From Methanoregula sp. (GTDB lineage: Archaea > Halobacteriota > Methanomicrobia > Methanomicrobiales > Methanospirillaceae): a stretch of DNA of 6,061 nt. The stretch is from positions 1-6,061 of the forward strand of contig DUHF01000120.1 in NCBI GenBank assembly GCA_013331015.1, in the 5' to 3' direction. The position numbers and the translations under genes were made by a program. The notes beneath the pieces are model-generated. The model ran no database searches. It had not been told where the DNA came from and was given only the letters and a program-made list of their open reading frames with translations. Of this stretch, positions 1 through 6,005 are shown piece by piece; position 1 is the stretch's first letter; every line of letters begins with the position of its first letter.

Positions 1-600
1 ATCGGGCTTTTCTTAAATAACATCGGCATCATCATCGGGGCAATGCTCCTCTCCCCCCTCCTTGGCCCCATCTATGCCCTTGCCATCTCGATTGCCATCG
101 GCAACCAGAAAGCTACGTTCGACTGCGTCAAGATCCTGACAATATACATCCTGATGCTTATCGGGATTGCTGCGGTAGTGACGTTGCCACTCACCTACCT
201 GGTTGAGCTGGAACTGACTCCCGAGATCGCTTCACGGATGGACGCCAACTCAGTCTATATCGTGATGGCAATCCTGCTCGGGCTTGCCACCATCATCGCC
301 CTTGCCAAAGGGATCCCGGAAGGGATTGCGGGGGTTGCGATTGCCGCAGCGCTCCTCCCGCCAGCGGTAGTGACCGGGATCGCCCTTGTCTGGTTCCCTG
401 CCGGATTTTTGGACGCCCTCACGCTGACCCTCCAGAACGTTGTCGGGCTGGTTGCCGGTTCACTTATCGGCGTGGTCATTTTAAAGATCGGGCCCCGCGA
501 CCTTTTGGCCCATTACCATGCCAAGAAGACCCTTGCCCGGGTTGCATGGCTCCTTGCCGCGATGATCCTTCTCCTCATCGGCATCTCGTTTTTGATCTGA
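1..600 (+). CDS. DUF389-family multi-pass membrane protein, C-terminal part (5' end outside window)
   Basis: The reading frame is open from base 1 and ends at TGA 598-600, giving 199 visible residues. The upstream part of the gene lies outside the window, so the first internal Met (base 43) is not the start. The visible part is almost entirely hydrophobic, with about six membrane segments, roughly at residues 1-34, 44-68, 85-104, 109-134, 139-161 and 178-199. The motif GAMLLSPLLGPI near residues 13-24 and the ALLPPAVVTGI segment near 118-128 are typical of the DUF389 (TIGR00341-like) family of archaeal and bacterial membrane proteins. Archaeal members usually carry an additional soluble N-terminal region, which would be upstream here. 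The biochemical role of the family is not established, and transport is only a guess. The gene converges on polC. Family assignment is fairly sure; function is unknown. Confidence 0.85.
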   Translation: MGLFLNNIGIIIGAMLLSPLLGPIYALAISIAIGNQKATFDCVKILTIYILMLIGIAAVVTLPLTYLVELELTPEIASRMDANSVYIVMAILLGLATIIALAKGIPEGIAGVAIAAALLPPAVVTGIALVWFPAGFLDALTLTLQNVVGLVAGSLIGVVILKIGPRDLLAHYHAKKTLARVAWLLAAMILLLIGISFLI

Positions 601-674
601 TGAGCTGCCCGGTTTAAAGATTCTCATCGCTCCCGCGATCCATATCGAATGTTCCGGCTTTTTTTCCCTGCCGG
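601..674. terminator. convergent intergenic terminator region (two hairpins and a T7 run)
   Basis: This spacer lies between the stop codons of the DUF389 gene (+) and polC (-). It contains a perfect 5-bp stem ATCGC/GCGAT at 626-630 and 635-639 with a 4-base loop. It also contains a 5-bp stem CCGGC/GCCGG at 654-658 and 670-674, whose loop on the + strand is T7 followed by CCCT (659-669). The T-run at 659-665 suits archaeal termination of the rightward DUF389 transcript. The second hairpin begins directly after the polC TGA on the minus strand, where its loop is A-rich, so it could mark the 3' end of that mRNA. The hairpins are visible in the sequence; their role in termination is inferred. Confidence 0.5.
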
Positions 675-3600
675 TCACATGAAATCGGCAAGGCCCAGCT
701 GTTCCTGCTTCTCCTCGCCGAAGGTGGACTCGATCGCAAGGTCGATCACCTCGACCCGCTGCTTGGTGTACTCCGAGACCTTGTATTTCCGGCAGATCTC
801 CCGGGACATCTCGAGGTACTTCTTCACCGATCCCTCGTGCACGGTCGGGATGATCGGGCCGTTGCAGATCCCCCGTCCCTTGAACTTCGTGCACTTGCCC
901 GAGAGGGGCATCCGCCGGTAACTGGTGTTGCACTTCGTGCACCGGTGCTTCTGCTTGGAGAAGGCCGAGAGGTTGCCCATGAGATCCCGGATGAAGTGCG
1001 TGTTGAGCACCCGTTCGGCCACGTCATCGGCGTCCACGGCACGGATCTTCTCGGCAAGGTCGAGTTCGGCACCGAGCTTGTCAGTCATGCTCTTCATCTG
1101 GGTGTACATCGATTCGATTGGGCCGGAGGAGATATCCGACGTGTCGTGCGTGAACTGGAACCCTTCGACCTGCTCGGGCCTTCCCACCCGGTTCTCGACC
1201 CGATCAATGAGCTTCACAATCGTCTTGGGCTCGATGTAATTGAGGGCCCCCGTGTACATCTCGATGGGGTAATGGTCGCAGACATCGACGTTGAGGGCTT
1301 CCTTGTCGATCTCCGCCGGATCAATCCGGCTGGTCAGGACAAGCGGAGCGTCCATGGTCCCGCCCCGGTTCTCGGGCAGGAACGAGCGGGAGAAGTTGAT
1401 GAGCCCGTCGAGGAGGAGCATGATGCAGTCCTCGTCGCCATCGCACTGGCCGGTGAAGATCCCGTTTGCCACCAGCGTGTGATCGGTATCCACGGTCAGG
1501 CAATACACCCGTTCCTCGGGGGCGGGGACGGGTTCGGCAGCAGTGATCCGGTCGGTCACCACGCAGGTGCCCTCAAAGACCGGGACTGCATCCCCGACTT
1601 TCAGCTCAACAGCCTTAAGTTTGCGGAGGTAACTGGTGTCCCAGACGAGCATGGCATGGTCCGGGGTCACGACGAGTTCACGGCCCCGGCTGGTGGTGAA
1701 GCGGATGAGGGCTGCGGGAGCGCGATGGATCGAGACCGAGGTGATCTTCCGGATGTGGAGCTGCCCGTTCGGGTCGACCGTACGGGTGGCAAATGGCCGG
1801 GCCGGATCCGAGTAATAGGTGCCGAGACGGTCAATGCCCGGCCGGGAGAGATCGAAGTTCTCTAAAACGAACTTCCGTAGCGGGGTCTTCTCCCAGCGCC
1901 TCCCGTCGAATACCTCGATCTCCGTGTCGCCAAAGAAGCAGTTCCGGCGCTTGGCGGCATGGAAGAACGGGTGGGCATACCCCACGTTTGCCCGCGTGAA
2001 GCCGACGATCCGGGCAAGAACCCCGGCGCTGGTGTGCGGGGCAAGCCCGATCACGAGGTGGCCGACGAGATCCTCGGGCCGGTTGATGTTGTAGAACGGT
2101 TCAAGGCCATAGCACTTGACAAGGAGATCGTCGATGAACTGCGCTGTACTGACCATGTACTCAGCGCAGGAGTCCGAGACCAGAATGTCCTGCGGGTGGA
2201 GCTCGATCACCTGCGACGGGTTCTGGAGGTCATAGCCCCGGGTGTCCTTCGTATACCCGAGCGAGCGGAGCTGTTCGACAGAGACCCGCACCTCGTCCGG
2301 GCGGATGTGGGTGAGCGGGAGATCGATCATGTCAAACCGGGTGGTGCCGTCCTTGAAGACAAAGATGCCCCGGTTTGCCCGGAGGATCCCCTTCTCCATC
2401 GCCTCCACGGTCTTCTCCCGGGATATAACTCCCTTGACTCCCTTGACGAGCTTGACGCTGTCGGGTTTCATCCCGAGCCGCTCCATCGCCTTTGCGTACT
2501 CGGCCTTTACGTTCAAGGTGATCCGCTGGCTGCAGACGCCCCCGGCATCACATTGCGGGCACCGGGGTTCGTCCAGCTCCCGGCCACACTTGGGGCAGGT
2601 GAGGACTGCAACCGAATGCCCGCCGCACTTCTCGCACCGGTTGAGATACCCCATCTCCCCGCACTGCGAACAGCGGCGGCGGCCGACATCGATCTCGATG
2701 ATCCCCCCTTCCTGCTGGAAGTCGAGCTCGGTGATGTTCTGGTCCGTCTCCGCGGTATGGAGCGAGGCTGACTGGAACGAGCGCCGGGCCCCACCGGTGT
2801 CCCCGAGCGGGAAGAGGACGTGGGGCGGCGGGTTCATCTTCCGGGGCTTGGACTTGCCGGGCCGGCCCATGCGTCCCCCGATGCGGGTGCCGGACCGGGA
2901 CCGCATCTTCATGACGCTGAGGTGCATCACGAGATCGAGCGGGGCTGCATCCACGGGGACGGTCATCCACGTATCCCGCTTTTTCAGGTTCTCGTCAAGA
3001 CCCAGACCTGCAAGAAACGCCTTATACATCCTGAGCTGCACGACAGTGTCGAGCACCTGGTGGGGGATGAGGAGCAGTTCCAGGAGCGGCTTGGTTGCCG
3101 GGTCAAGGGGAATATGGAGCGTGCCGTCAACCACCGTTCCGCCCGCTGCAACGGCATCCGCAAGGGTGCGGATATCCGCGCTCGTGATATCGTCCCAGAA
3201 CCACGTGTAATCCGGGTGGAGATACTGCCCCTCCGCTGCCAGTGCCAGCGCTTCCCCCTCGTCTTTTGGGGGCTTCACTTCCGGGCCCACGTCAAGCTGC
3301 CACCACTCTGAGCAGTAGCCGGCCGGAACGAGCGGGTGGTTGTTCTCCAAAAACTCCCCATAGGAGATGAGGATCTCGCCAACATCGAGGATCCTCTCGA
3401 TTGCAGAGTTCAGCCGCTTTGCGGTCGCCTCGTCATCGATCCGGAGCACATCGCCGTTCCGGAGCCGCACGGTCGGACCCTCGATAGAATCGACCGGCAC
3501 CACCCCGCAGGCTTTCCCCGGCCGCTCGGTCTTCATCTGGGTGCCGGTGGCAAGGAACTCGCCAAGGATGTACAGGGTCGCCGGGTGCATGCCGGCTGCC

Positions 3601-4592
3601 GCAAACCCGGTGTTCCGGCTCCTCCCGTACCGAAGCCGGAAGCCGCCTTTGCGCATCGGGTAGGCAAAGACCGGCCGGCCACCGATGAGATCGCGAAGGT
3701 ACTTGTCGAGCGGCTTGATGCCGACCGCCTTCTCCCCGTCGCCACCTTTCGCAGCACCGGCGATGAGCTGGTCGAGCCAGTTCCAGCCCTCCATCTTCAT
3801 CTTCTCGACCCGGCCTTTGAGCTTCCGGGCTTTTCCTGCGATCCCTTCACCGATGACGAGCGCCATCCCGCCCCGGACGGCATTCGTCTCCACCCGCTCA
3901 AGGTTCCGGTGGCCGGAGACCTCCTCCTGTTCGGTTGCTTCGCCGTCAACGCAGACCGGGCAGTTCTCGATGATGATCCGTATCTCGGCCTCGCTTGGGA
4001 GATACTGGAGGTTCATGATGGAGTTGTACTGCCGGATCTCCTCGATGTACCGCTCCACCTCATTCTGCCGCGCGATATAGCGGTTGATCCCCAGTTTCTG
4101 CCGGACATAGTCGCCGACCAGCACCGACATGGCCTGCGCCGTCCCGCCGGCACTCCGGATCGGGCCCGCATAGAAGATCATCAGGTACTGGCTGCCATCG
4201 TCGTTCTTGCCCAGTTCAACCTTGGCGATACCTTCTGTCGGGGCAGATACGACCCCTTCGGTGAGGAGTGCCATTGCCGTCCGGATGGCATGGTCGAGCA
4301 CCTCCATGACGTCTTTCTCGCCGAACTTCCGTGCAACAAAGTCGTCGCCGATGCGGAGGGCAGCCTCCTCTCGCGACATCTCTGCTTCGAGCTCGCGGAT
4401 CCGGGCTGCCACACCCTTGATCCCGACCAGAACCTCGACACGGTCGGCAAGGTCGCTTGCGATCGGGATCTCGACATCGAGAGAGGGATCGAGGCCTTTT
4501 TTCCGGGCCTCCTTTGCGATCGCGATAGCGCGGTGCAGCTCGTCAAGGAGGGACTTCTCGTACGCCTCCATCATGGGCGAGAGCACAAGCAT
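675..4592 (-). CDS. polC: DNA polymerase D (archaeal PolII) large subunit DP2, intein-containing precursor
   Basis: This is the catalytic large subunit of the archaeal replicative family-D DNA polymerase, which works with the DP1 exonuclease subunit. The precursor is 1305 residues, or 1140 after intein removal, in line with methanogen DP2. Visible landmarks are the conserved AGPIRSAGGTAQ segment (residues 142-153) and a cluster of four CxxC pairs (641/644, 653/656, 666/669, 678/681). The catalytic motif Asn884-[intein]-Cys1050-Asp1051-Gly-Asp1053-Glu-Asp follows, then the PENRGGTMDAPL stretch (1073-1084) and a second Cys set (1218, 1221, 1234, 1243). The C-terminus QLGLADFM (1298-1305) resembles a PCNA-binding PIP box. 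The two catalytic aspartates are known from the family's double-psi barrel core. The start at 4592 is chosen because the SPMMEAY N-terminus resembles relatives. There is no clear Shine-Dalgarno sequence, and Met7 or Met8 are alternatives. Long open frames on the opposite strand are shadows. Confidence 0.97.
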   Translation of the reverse strand: MLVLSPMMEAYEKSLLDELHRAIAIAKEARKKGLDPSLDVEIPIASDLADRVEVLVGIKGVAARIRELEAEMSREEAALRIGDDFVARKFGEKDVMEVLDHAIRTAMALLTEGVVSAPTEGIAKVELGKNDDGSQYLMIFYAGPIRSAGGTAQAMSVLVGDYVRQKLGINRYIARQNEVERYIEEIRQYNSIMNLQYLPSEAEIRIIIENCPVCVDGEATEQEEVSGHRNLERVETNAVRGGMALVIGEGIAGKARKLKGRVEKMKMEGWNWLDQLIAGAAKGGDGEKAVGIKPLDKYLRDLIGGRPVFAYPMRKGGFRLRYGRSRNTGFAAAGMHPATLYILGEFLATGTQMKTERPGKACGVVPVDSIEGPTVRLRNGDVLRIDDEATAKRLNSAIERILDVGEILISYGEFLENNHPLVPAGYCSEWWQLDVGPEVKPPKDEGEALALAAEGQYLHPDYTWFWDDITSADIRTLADAVAAGGTVVDGTLHIPLDPATKPLLELLLIPHQVLDTVVQLRMYKAFLAGLGLDENLKKRDTWMTVPVDAAPLDLVMHLSVMKMRSRSGTRIGGRMGRPGKSKPRKMNPPPHVLFPLGDTGGARRSFQSASLHTAETDQNITELDFQQEGGIIEIDVGRRRCSQCGEMGYLNRCEKCGGHSVAVLTCPKCGRELDEPRCPQCDAGGVCSQRITLNVKAEYAKAMERLGMKPDSVKLVKGVKGVISREKTVEAMEKGILRANRGIFVFKDGTTRFDMIDLPLTHIRPDEVRVSVEQLRSLGYTKDTRGYDLQNPSQVIELHPQDILVSDSCAEYMVSTAQFIDDLLVKCYGLEPFYNINRPEDLVGHLVIGLAPHTSAGVLARIVGFTRANVGYAHPFFHAAKRRNCFFGDTEIEVFDGRRWEKTPLRKFVLENFDLSRPGIDRLGTYYSDPARPFATRTVDPNGQLHIRKITSVSIHRAPAALIRFTTSRGRELVVTPDHAMLVWDTSYLRKLKAVELKVGDAVPVFEGTCVVTDRITAAEPVPAPEERVYCLTVDTDHTLVANGIFTGQCDGDEDCIMLLLDGLINFSRSFLPENRGGTMDAPLVLTSRIDPAEIDKEALNVDVCDHYPIEMYTGALNYIEPKTIVKLIDRVENRVGRPEQVEGFQFTHDTSDISSGPIESMYTQMKSMTDKLGAELDLAEKIRAVDADDVAERVLNTHFIRDLMGNLSAFSKQKHRCTKCNTSYRRMPLSGKCTKFKGRGICNGPIIPTVHEGSVKKYLEMSREICRKYKVSEYTKQRVEVIDLAIESTFGEEKQEQLGLADFM
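1446..1940 (-). other. PolII mini-intein (165 aa) within polC, C-terminal Gln
   Basis: This is a self-excising protein insert covering precursor residues 885-1049, in frame with DP2. The N-terminal splice block begins at Cys1 (CFFGDTEIEVFDG). The block B TxxH motif is Thr92-Pro-Asp-His95. Block F is VYCLTVDTDHTLVANG (intein residues 145-160), with Cys147 at the position usually Asp or Cys. Block G is GIFTGQ followed by Cys+1 of the extein. The last residue is Gln, not the usual Asn, and the penultimate residue is Gly, not His. C-terminal Gln is known from the Pyrococcus abyssi PolII intein, which splices. Only about 49 residues lie between blocks B and F and no LAGLIDADG-like motif is visible, so the homing endonuclease is absent. 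The insert splits the catalytic N/CDGDED motif, so the polymerase should be inactive until splicing. Base composition resembles the surrounding gene, suggesting long residence. Confidence 0.95.
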
Positions 4593-4615
4593 ACCCGGTA
4601 GATTTTGCGGGAGGG

Positions 4616-4624
4616 GATTTATGG
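4616..4624 (-). promoter_or_regulatory. weak TATA-like element upstream of polC
   Basis: On the minus strand this reads CCATAAATC, with its centre about 28 bases before the polC ATG. With the usual archaeal TATA-to-start distance of about 25 bases, transcription would begin within a few bases of the ATG. The mRNA would then be leaderless or nearly so, which agrees with the lack of a Shine-Dalgarno sequence. The box departs from consensus and no clear BRE is seen, so this is tentative. Confidence 0.3.
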
Positions 4625-4666
4625 ATTGGGATTGGAGGAGGAAAAGAGAGAAGGGGTAAAAAAAAC
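4625..4666 (-). terminator. T8 and pyrimidine-rich terminator after the HEAT-repeat gene
   Basis: Eight bases after the HEAT-repeat stop codon the minus strand carries eight consecutive T residues (4665 down to 4658). A C/T-rich stretch then runs to about 4625. Archaeal RNA polymerase terminates efficiently at such T-runs without a hairpin. The element would separate the HEAT-repeat transcript from polC, which lies downstream on the same strand. The tract is visible; termination is inferred. Confidence 0.55.
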
Positions 4667-4673
4667 AGGGGGC

Positions 4674-5186
4674 CTATTCCCCGTCCTGCACCTTCTCGAC
4701 CATCTCCGGAATGCCCGTCTCGCCCATCTGCCAGAGGGTGAGGGTGACGCACTGCTGGACGGTCGGGTCCGGGTCATCGAGACGGCAGGTCAGGTGCTCC
4801 ACGGCGGGCTTGCCGATGCGGCAGAGGGCCTGCGAGAGGAAGCCCCGGAGCTCCGCATCGTCGCTTGCCATCCCGTCGATCAAATCATCTGCCGCAGCCT
4901 CCCCGATCTCCCCGAGTGCGGCGGCGGCGTATTTCCGGAAATTCCGGTCCGGGTTCTTCTCCATCGCCATGATGAGGGGGAGCGCCGCCGGTTCCCCGAT
5001 CCGGGAGAGCGCAATCGCCGCATACCAGCGCTGGTCATTGTCCGGTGCCTCCGCGATCGCCGCAATGAGCGGCCGGATGGCCGGCTCGCCAATCTCCCGG
5101 AGCGCGGTAACCGCTGCATGCCGCATCTCGATCTCCACATTGCCAAATGCCGCGATCAGGTCCTGGATCTCTCCTTCTGTTGCCAT
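4674..5186 (-). CDS. small HEAT-repeat (PBS-lyase-type) protein
   Basis: This encodes a 170-residue, probably cytoplasmic protein built almost entirely of five HEAT-like repeats at about residues 22-44, 53-75, 84-106, 114-136 and 144-166. They are spaced a regular 30-31 residues apart. Each repeat has the pattern of an Arg or Gln, an Ala-rich helix, a Leu-x-x-Ile/Met-Gly turn and a second helix (for example ALREIGEPAIRPLIAAI). Such repeats form an alpha-solenoid used for protein-protein contacts. Some relatives with this repeat type assist phycobilisome lyases, but no such pathway exists in methanogens, so the lyase name should not be read as function. The start at 5186 is preferred because GGGAG lies about 11 bases upstream and the repeat fold begins soon after. 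An in-frame ATG at 5255 would add 23 low-complexity residues that do not look like HEAT repeat. The gene is divergent from the ATP synthase genes. No partner can be named. Confidence 0.85.
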   Translation of the reverse strand: MATEGEIQDLIAAFGNVEIEMRHAAVTALREIGEPAIRPLIAAIAEAPDNDQRWYAAIALSRIGEPAALPLIMAMEKNPDRNFRKYAAAALGEIGEAAADDLIDGMASDDAELRGFLSQALCRIGKPAVEHLTCRLDDPDPTVQQCVTLTLWQMGETGIPEMVEKVQDGE

Positions 5187-5232
5187 CGTTTTGTTGTCTC
5201 CCGTACTAGGTAGCATTGATCTGGGGAGTGCA

Positions 5233-5248
5233 GAAACATGGTTGTTTC
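5233..5248. repeat. 16-base interrupted palindrome GAAACA-TGGT-TGTTTC
   Basis: The two 6-base arms are perfect inverted repeats around a 4-base centre. The site lies 47-62 bases before the HEAT-repeat start codon and about 145 bases upstream of the rightward TATA box. Its size and symmetry fit a binding site for a dimeric regulator, or a short hairpin in a leftward leader. The symmetry is visible; any function is a guess. Confidence 0.3.
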
Positions 5249-5324
5249 CATTCATTCACCAGTCACCGGAAACCCGGGAAGCAGGGAACATACGAGGATC
5301 ACAAAGAAGAATCCCATCATCACT

Positions 5325-5351
5325 GGGCATAGGGGAATGCCGGAGATGCCC
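5325..5351. repeat. inverted repeat GGGCAT/ATGCCC upstream of the ATP synthase promoter
   Basis: Perfect 6-base arms at 5325-5330 and 5346-5351 flank a 15-base centre, ending about 41 bases before the TATA box. The position would suit an operator or activator site. Arms this short can arise by chance in GC-rich DNA. Confidence 0.2.
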
Positions 5352-5390
5352 GTACGATTCAGGGGAGCAACCCGCGCTTTTTTGGTACGA

Positions 5391-5401
5391 AGATATATAT
5401 G
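5391..5401 (+). promoter_or_regulatory. archaeal TATA box for the ATP synthase operon
   Basis: The A/T-only core ATATATAT (5393-5400) stands out in GC-rich surroundings, with a T-rich stretch just before it (5378-5383). Transcription would be expected to start about 25 bases downstream, near 5420-5425. This leaves a leader of roughly 25-30 bases before the ATG at 5451. This is the clearest promoter in the window and places the 65-residue ORF as first gene of the transcript with ahaH and ahaI. Confidence 0.6.
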
Positions 5402-5450
5402 CTCACCCACAGGAATAGACCAATTGATCACAACCGGTGTCGTGAGAGAG

Positions 5451-5648
5451 ATGGCGCAGGATATCACCAAGATCCTCAAATCATTGCAGACCACTGCGGT
5501 CAACCGGTGCCGGGAGCGGCTGGACGAGGCAGCCCTCCGGGCAAAGAACCTGATTGGCAGGAGTGAGGATGGCGAAAGGAAGGATCCGGCGCCCGAAAAG
5601 CCGCAGTACGGGGTCACCTCGGTACTGAAGCGCAAGCACGGACTCTAG
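5451..5648 (+). CDS. 65-aa protein of unknown function, first gene before ahaH
   Basis: A short ORF from ATG 5451 to TAG 5646-5648 encodes 65 residues. I do not recognise the family. The N-terminal 35 residues (ITKILKSLQTTAVNRCRERL and onward) read as an amphipathic helix with one Cys. The middle (about 37-50) is charged and Pro-rich. The C-terminus is basic (SVLKRKHGL). No signal peptide or membrane segment is seen. Codon third positions are GC-rich as in the neighbours, supporting real coding. A GGTG at 5436-5439 lies 11 bases before the ATG and a purine run directly precedes it; an in-frame GTG at 5442 is a less likely start. It sits behind the TATA box and 18 bases before ahaH, so it is probably co-transcribed with the ATP synthase genes. 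A role in assembly or regulation of that enzyme is only suggested by position. Confidence 0.7.
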   Translation: MAQDITKILKSLQTTAVNRCRERLDEAALRAKNLIGRSEDGERKDPAPEKPQYGVTSVLKRKHGL

Positions 5649-5654
5649 GTGTGC

Positions 5655-5666
5655 GAGGGGGAGAGG
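5655..5666 (+). promoter_or_regulatory. ribosome binding site of ahaH
   Basis: The purine run GAGGGGGAGAGG directly precedes ATG 5667. It favours that ATG over the in-frame GTG at 5649, which follows the previous stop codon immediately and has no such element upstream. Confidence 0.6.
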
Positions 5667-5987
5667 ATGGACGAGGAAAAAACACTGTTGCAGCAGATCC
5701 GGGAGAAAGAGCAGGAGTATGCAGAAAAACTCGGGGAGGTAAAAAAGGAGACCGATCTCGAAGTCGAGGCTGCACGCAATGAGGCAGAGGCGCTGCTCTG
5801 CACCTCCGACAGTGCGGGAAAGGCCGAGGCAGAACGGCTCTACTGGGAGGGCAAGGGAAAGATCGAGGCCGCAATCGGCGAGCTGAAGCAGGAGGCTGAA
5901 GCGGAACGCACGGCTGCGGCGGCGATGGGGGAGAAGAACATCCCCCGCGCCGTTGATGCCATCACCGGCTATGTGACCATGGAATGA
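5667..5987 (+). CDS. ahaH: A-type ATP synthase subunit H (peripheral stalk)
   Basis: This is a 106-residue, highly charged protein. The central part, about residues 8-85, is rich in Glu, Lys, Ala and Leu with few helix breakers and reads as one long coiled-coil helix. This is the usual size and character of archaeal subunit H (also called G). That subunit pairs with subunit E to form the peripheral stalk of the A1Ao ATP synthase, resisting rotation between the soluble head and the membrane part. The C-terminal NIPRAVDAITGYVTME segment fits subunit H, where a short amphipathic C-terminal stretch is typical. The assignment is strengthened by the next gene, which begins like subunit I; archaeal operons commonly run H-I-K-E-C-F-A-B-D. 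The start at 5667 is chosen for its strong purine-rich ribosome binding site. The insert-like LLCTSDSAGKAEA at 43-55 may be a local break in the coiled coil. Confidence 0.85.
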   Translation: MDEEKTLLQQIREKEQEYAEKLGEVKKETDLEVEAARNEAEALLCTSDSAGKAEAERLYWEGKGKIEAAIGELKQEAEAERTAAAAMGEKNIPRAVDAITGYVTME

Positions 5988-5993
5988 TCACTT

Positions 5994-6003
5994 GAGAGGG
6001 GTG
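5994..6003 (+). promoter_or_regulatory. ribosome binding site of ahaI
   Basis: GAGAGGGGTG, with a core that pairs with the archaeal 16S 3' end, lies two bases before ATG 6006. The close spacing is short but supports this start, as does the typical subunit I N-terminus that follows. Confidence 0.5.
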
Positions 6004-6005
6004 CA

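Larger units (their letters stand above)
5187..5450. other. divergent intergenic region between HEAT-repeat gene and ATP synthase operon
   Basis: This 264-base region carries the promoters for both directions. On the + strand a TATA box is evident at about 5393-5400. No convincing TATA box was found for the leftward HEAT-repeat gene. Two inverted repeats stand out: GAAACA/TGTTTC at 5233-5248 and GGGCAT/ATGCCC at 5325-5351. The + frame happens to stay open from 5238 into the 65-residue gene. That extension runs through the TATA box and has no gene-like protein features, so it is treated as non-coding. Confidence 0.6.

Noticed and set aside
837..1865. 342-residue open frame on the + strand, opposite polC and the intein
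   Set aside because: It is a shadow frame spanning the extein/intein boundary, and the Asp/Gly/Arg/His-rich translation is typical of antisense reads.
2242..3210. 322-residue open frame on the + strand
   Set aside because: It is antisense to the DP2 zinc-finger region, and its Ser/Arg/Pro-rich composition is that of a shadow frame.
3336..4601. 421-residue open frame on the + strand, opposite polC
   Set aside because: It lies wholly antisense to well-conserved DP2 coding sequence. Long antisense frames are expected in GC-rich genes, and the translation shows no recognisable domain.
4593..4673. Possible small RNA or tRNA in the purine-rich spacer between polC and the HEAT-repeat gene
   Set aside because: There is no cloverleaf or stable stem. 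The stretch is better explained as a T-run and pyrimidine-rich terminator on the minus strand plus a weak promoter.
5187..5255. Longer start for the HEAT-repeat protein at 5255
   Set aside because: The added 23 residues do not fit the repeat fold, and a GGGAG lies at suitable distance from the ATG at 5186.
5238..5450. N-terminal extension of the 65-residue gene to a start at 5238
   Set aside because: It would run through the TATA box and the inverted repeats. The added residues lack protein-like character, and 5451 has a plausible ribosome binding site.
5649..5666. GTG start for ahaH at 5649
   Set aside because: It follows the previous stop codon with no ribosome binding site, while ATG 5667 has a strong purine run in front.
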